A stretch of DNA of 64,000 nucleotides from an uncultured cyanobacterium. Its GTDB lineage: Bacteria; Cyanobacteriota; Cyanobacteriia; Cyanobacteriales; Geitlerinemataceae. The stretch's first letter is position 1. Each line of letters begins with the position of its first letter. Shown piece after piece: positions 61,990 to 64,000 of the stretch. A program made the translations under genes and the position numbers. The stretch spans positions 35,877-99,876 of the forward strand of contig CALCCD010000103.1 of assembly GCA_937899645.1 (NCBI GenBank), read 5' to 3'. The notes beneath the pieces were generated by a model, which was not told the DNA's origin, ran no database searches, and saw only the letters and a list, made by a program, of their open reading frames with translations.

Positions 61990-62167
61990 TGAGTTACGGC
62001 CTGAGTTCGATCTGCGGCGTTTGCGGGTGCGACGGTTTGGGTCGCAGCGCCGGAAGTTTGGCGCGATCGTGAGGCTCGATCCAGATGTTGCGGAGCTGTT
62101 TCCGAGTGCGGAAGCGGTGAATGAGGCGTTGCGGGCGATCGCGAATCGCGAGAAACCGAGTCTCTGA
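61976..62167 (+). CDS. brnA: BrnA antitoxin
   Basis: A 63-residue ribbon-helix-helix antitoxin that should bind BrnT and its own promoter. MQKDDELRPEFDLRRLRVRR is followed by GAIVRLDPDVAELFPSAEAVNEALRAI, the family signature. Overlap with the 3' end of brnT implies coupled translation; the brnT frameshift may weaken that coupling. Confidence 0.85.
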   Translation: MQKDDELRPEFDLRRLRVRRFGSQRRKFGAIVRLDPDVAELFPSAEAVNEALRAIANREKPSL

Positions 62168-62170
62168 ATC

Positions 62171-62222
62171 GTGGCTCGATCGGGGCGATCGCGCGGGTGG
62201 TTCGGTGGCGGCGATCGATGTG
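62171..62222. repeat. 52-bp direct repeat, left copy
   Basis: Begins GTGGCTCGATCGGGGCGATC and is identical over 52 bases to 62782-62833. It starts just after the brnA stop and lies immediately downstream of the ParE gene. Together the copies bracket the ParE/antitoxin pair. Confidence 0.95.
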
Positions 62223-62231
62223 AGGCAAGAA

Positions 62232-62528
62232 TCACGTTCTACGCTGCCATTGCTGTGGGTCTTGCTTGGCGTGGAAGCAAGCGATGACAGCGATCTGGCT
62301 GTCTAGAATGCGGTAGAAGAGACCGTAGGGAAAGCGCTTGACTTGTTTCCGTCGAATATCGCGGTAGATTGCTGGACTTGCTTGCGGGAATTGTTGGATT
62401 TGACCGAAGCAACGATCGAGTTCGCGAATAAATTCTGAGCCGAGTGCGGAGCTGCGGGTGTCGTACCACTCGAAGGCGGTTTCGATGTCGCGTTCGGCTT
62501 CTGGTGTGATGATGAGATCGAAGGCCAT
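62232..62528 (-). CDS. ParE/RelE family toxin
   Basis: A 98-residue type II toxin. FDLIITPEAERDIETAFEWY, then FIRELDRCFGQIQQFPQASP and RRKQVKRFPYGLFYRILDSQI are the plasmid-stabilisation/ParE pattern. Its ATG follows directly after the antitoxin stop TAA, so the pair forms one transcript with the antitoxin first. ParE members poison gyrase and RelE members cleave mRNA; sequence alone favours the ParE side. Confidence 0.92.
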   Translation of the reverse strand: MAFDLIITPEAERDIETAFEWYDTRSSALGSEFIRELDRCFGQIQQFPQASPAIYRDIRRKQVKRFPYGLFYRILDSQIAVIACFHAKQDPQQWQRRT

Positions 62529-62741
62529 TTATCGATCGAGCAGGCGCTGTTTGAGCTGGTTCCAGCTCGTGCCTTGGGGGTCGCGATCGTGGAGTTCGAG
62601 GCGGCGATCGAGTTCGGCTTTTTGCAGTTCGCTGAGGGGGAACGGCTCGGCGGTGGTGTCGATGCTGTCCCAGATTTGTTCGATGAGTTCGAGGCGATCG
62701 GCGATCGGGAGTTGGAGGATGTTGTCGAGGATCGGGTTCAT
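62529..62741 (-). CDS. Addiction module antitoxin (TIGR02574-like)
   Basis: A 70-residue antitoxin: NPILDNILQLPIADRLELIEQIWDSI, then PFPLSELQKAELDRRLELHDRDP and TSWNQLKQRLL. This is the common cyanobacterial addiction-module component paired with ParE-type toxins. The upstream 52-bp repeat at 62782-62833 lies where the promoter should be. Confidence 0.92.
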   Translation of the reverse strand: MNPILDNILQLPIADRLELIEQIWDSIDTTAEPFPLSELQKAELDRRLELHDRDPQGTSWNQLKQRLLDR

Positions 62742-62781
62742 CGGCTCTGCTGGGCGATCGGGGATGTCTTTAGGTTAGCAA

Positions 62782-62833
62782 GTGGCTCGATCGGGGCGAT
62801 CGCGCGGGTGGTTCGGTGGCGGCGATCGATGTG
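62782..62833. repeat. 52-bp direct repeat, right copy
   Basis: Identical over 52 bases to 62171-62222. It lies 40 bases before the antitoxin start and 32 bases before the first REP-like element, so it may contain the toxin-antitoxin promoter and also mark one end of a duplicated or inserted cassette. Confidence 0.95.
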
Positions 62834-62865
62834 GGGCGGGCCGCATGAGGCCGATCGCCGGTTGT

Positions 62866-63035
62866 CGGTAGGGTGTGTTGCGGCGACGAAAAGTTCTGGA
62901 AAAGACCGACCATTTTGATAGGCCGTAACGCACCGAGAATATTTCGGGGAAAGCGGACAGGGCTGCGGTGCGTTTGGGCTGCGATCGCTTATCGTGATGT
63001 TTGAGAATTAATCGCAGCCAAAACACACCCTACCG
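62866..63035. repeat. 170-bp REP/BIME-like element, copy 1
   Basis: Ends in 14-bp perfect inverted termini (CGGTAGGGTGTGTT). It holds two imperfect hairpins: left, GGTGTGTTGCGGC (62872-62884) with GCCGTAACGCACC (62922-62934); right, a 19-bp arm (62967-62985) with 63011-63029. GTAG at 62868-62871 and CTAC at 63030-63033 stand at the outer feet. Its end is 2 bases before the transposase start. Confidence 0.9.
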
Positions 63036-63037
63036 TT

Positions 63038-63592
63038 ATGGGGAATTATCGGCGCGAACATTGGCGGGGTGGGGTGTATTTTTTGACGCAGGTGACATAT
63101 GGGCGTCAGCGGTGGATGTGTGACGAGCTGGCAAGATCGGCATTGCGCGCGGCGATCGCCAAGGTGCGGCGAAAGTATCCGTTCGTGATCGAGGCGTTTG
63201 TGCTGTTGCCCGACCATTTCCATTGCATGTGGCGATTGCCGGAAAATGATGGGGATTTTTCGGTGCGGATGCGGTTGGTTAAAAGCGATGTGACGCGGCA
63301 GATTGGCGATCGTTTGCAGTTGGAAGTGGAGGGGTCGGAGTCGCGGGAACGTCGGCGGGAGCAGAATTTATGGCAGCGGCGATTTTGGGAGCGAAGGATG
63401 CGGGACAATCGCAAGTTTGCGGCGTATTGCGATTACATCCATTTCAATCCGGTGAAGCATGGGTTATGCGATTCGCCGCTGGATTGGGAATGGTCGAGCG
63501 TGCATCGGTTTGTGCGGGAGGGGATTTATCCGTCGGACTGGGGCGGGCGATCGGGTGGTGGACTGGCGATCGAGGTGGGGCAAGACGAATAA
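63038..63592 (+). CDS. REP-associated tyrosine transposase (RAYT)
   Basis: A 184-residue Y1 HUH transposase of the RAYT (TnpA_REP) class. GNYRREHWRGGVYFLTQVTY opens the protein; the HUH pair is His60 and His62 in LLPDHFHCMWRLP; NLWQRRFWERRMRD and the catalytic Tyr133 in YIHFNPVKHGL follow. RAYTs are chromosomal, domesticated relatives of IS200/IS605 transposases that act on REP hairpins carrying a GTAG/GGAG foot. The gene fills exactly the space between two 170-bp REP-like elements. Confidence 0.95.
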   Translation: MGNYRREHWRGGVYFLTQVTYGRQRWMCDELARSALRAAIAKVRRKYPFVIEAFVLLPDHFHCMWRLPENDGDFSVRMRLVKSDVTRQIGDRLQLEVEGSESRERRREQNLWQRRFWERRMRDNRKFAAYCDYIHFNPVKHGLCDSPLDWEWSSVHRFVREGIYPSDWGGRSGGGLAIEVGQDE

Positions 63593-63762
63593 CGGTAGGG
63601 TGTGTTCGGCCACGGTAAGTTATGGGCGGTATTGCCAATATGGAATGGCCGTAACGCACCGAGGATATGTGGGAGAAGGGCGAATATGGCTGCGGTGCGT
63701 TTTGGCGGCGATCGTCGATCGTGATATTCGAGGATCTTTCACGGCCAAAACATACCCTACCG
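63593..63762. repeat. 170-bp REP/BIME-like element, copy 2
   Basis: Same length and organisation as copy 1, beginning CGGTAGGGTGTGTT at the base after the RAYT stop and ending in AACATACCCTACCG (one mismatch in the terminus). It contains GCCGTAACGCACC and GGTGCGTTTTGGC hairpin arms. Confidence 0.9.
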
Positions 63763-63847
63763 AACTCAAGAACGCACCCTACAACTTACGCACCGAGGAT
63801 ATGTCGGGAAGGTGCAATCGCAATATCGGTACGTTTCAGCAGCGTGT
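63763..63847. repeat. Degraded REP-like fragment
   Basis: Contains ACGCACCCTAC and ACGCACCGAGGATATG, words of the 170-bp element, but without intact termini. It separates copies 2 and 3 in the array. Confidence 0.6.
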
Positions 63848-64000
63848 CGTAGGGTGTGTTACGGCTACGAGCGATGATGGAAAAGACGAAAAATATTGAA
63901 TGGCCGTAACGCACCGAGGATGCATTTGGGAAGAGCGAATATGGTTGCGGTGCGTTTTGGCGGCGATCGTCGATCGTAATATTCGAGGATCTTTCACGGC
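63848..64000. repeat. REP/BIME-like element, copy 3, cut by the window end
   Basis: Begins CGTAGGGTGTGTTACGGC and reads the same internal words as copy 2 up to TTTCACGGC, where the window stops about 17 bases short of the expected right end. The left hairpin (GGTGTGTTACGGC with GCCGTAACGCACC) has one mismatch. Confidence 0.88.

Noticed and set aside
62866..64000. CRISPR array as an explanation of the repeats at the right end
   Set aside because: The repeats are 170-bp palindromic units with few copies and no regular spacers, and no cas genes are present.

Overview
The window is chromosomal DNA from a cyanobacterium of moderately high GC content. The palindrome GCGATCGC (HIP1) and its core CGATCG recur throughout. 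Specifically cyanobacterial genes include a CyanoQ/PsbQ-type photosystem II lipoprotein, a UbiA enzyme of the plastoquinone type, a CYP120-like P450, DUF4359 and DUF2256 proteins, an ethylene-receptor-like kinase and several PAS/GAF histidine kinases. I cannot name the species from sequence alone.

Layout. 0.3-7 kb: the translation/transcription cluster rimP-nusA-ylxR-infB, followed by era. 7-11.4 kb: accessory genes (unknown protein, EVE-domain protein, a serine-recombinase remnant without its catalytic domain, a GT2 glycosyltransferase, an Rpn-type nuclease with a tandem-repeat tail). 11.4-23.7 kb: metK, an NDH-2/DoxX pair, a cNMP-gated MscS channel, a P450, a PAS histidine kinase, an Mrr-like endonuclease, UbiA, a pentapeptide-repeat protein and carA. 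24.2-28 kb: a frameshifted ethylene-receptor-like histidine kinase and a large transglutaminase-fold membrane protein lacking the usual Cys and His. 28.3-32.8 kb: the phosphate operon pstS-pstC-pstA-pstB, with a three-repeat Pho box upstream, an internal hairpin after pstS and a strong terminator. 33-45 kb: tRNA-Glu, an M42 peptidase, a His/Met-rich secreted protein, a CPBP protease, a HAD hydrolase, a WD40 protein, rph, a second MscS, DUF4359, trmB and hemL. 45.2-58 kb: psbQ, purD, ridA, pyk, tRNA-Thr, a 1756-residue hybrid kinase, rnz and a SpoIID-like protein. 58.6-60.9 kb: two glycosyltransferases.

60.9-64 kb is a small accessory island: a 54-residue DUF2256 gene, a broken DUF4926 gene, a BrnT/BrnA module whose toxin frame is shifted at an (AC)4 tract, and a ParE/antitoxin module flanked by 52-bp perfect direct repeats. 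It ends with a REP-associated tyrosine transposase (RAYT) placed exactly between two 170-bp two-hairpin elements, with further copies running off the window end. This is the most unusual part of the window.

Genes that work together: rimP/nusA/ylxR/infB/era (ribosome maturation, termination control, initiation); pstSCAB (phosphate uptake under Pho control); tRNA-Glu and hemL (the C5 tetrapyrrole route starts from glutamyl-tRNA); rph, rnz and trmB (tRNA maturation); NDH-2, DoxX and UbiA (membrane quinone redox). Two dispersed inverted-repeat families, around 19.3/37.0/41.4 kb and 34.4/45.1 kb, sit between genes.
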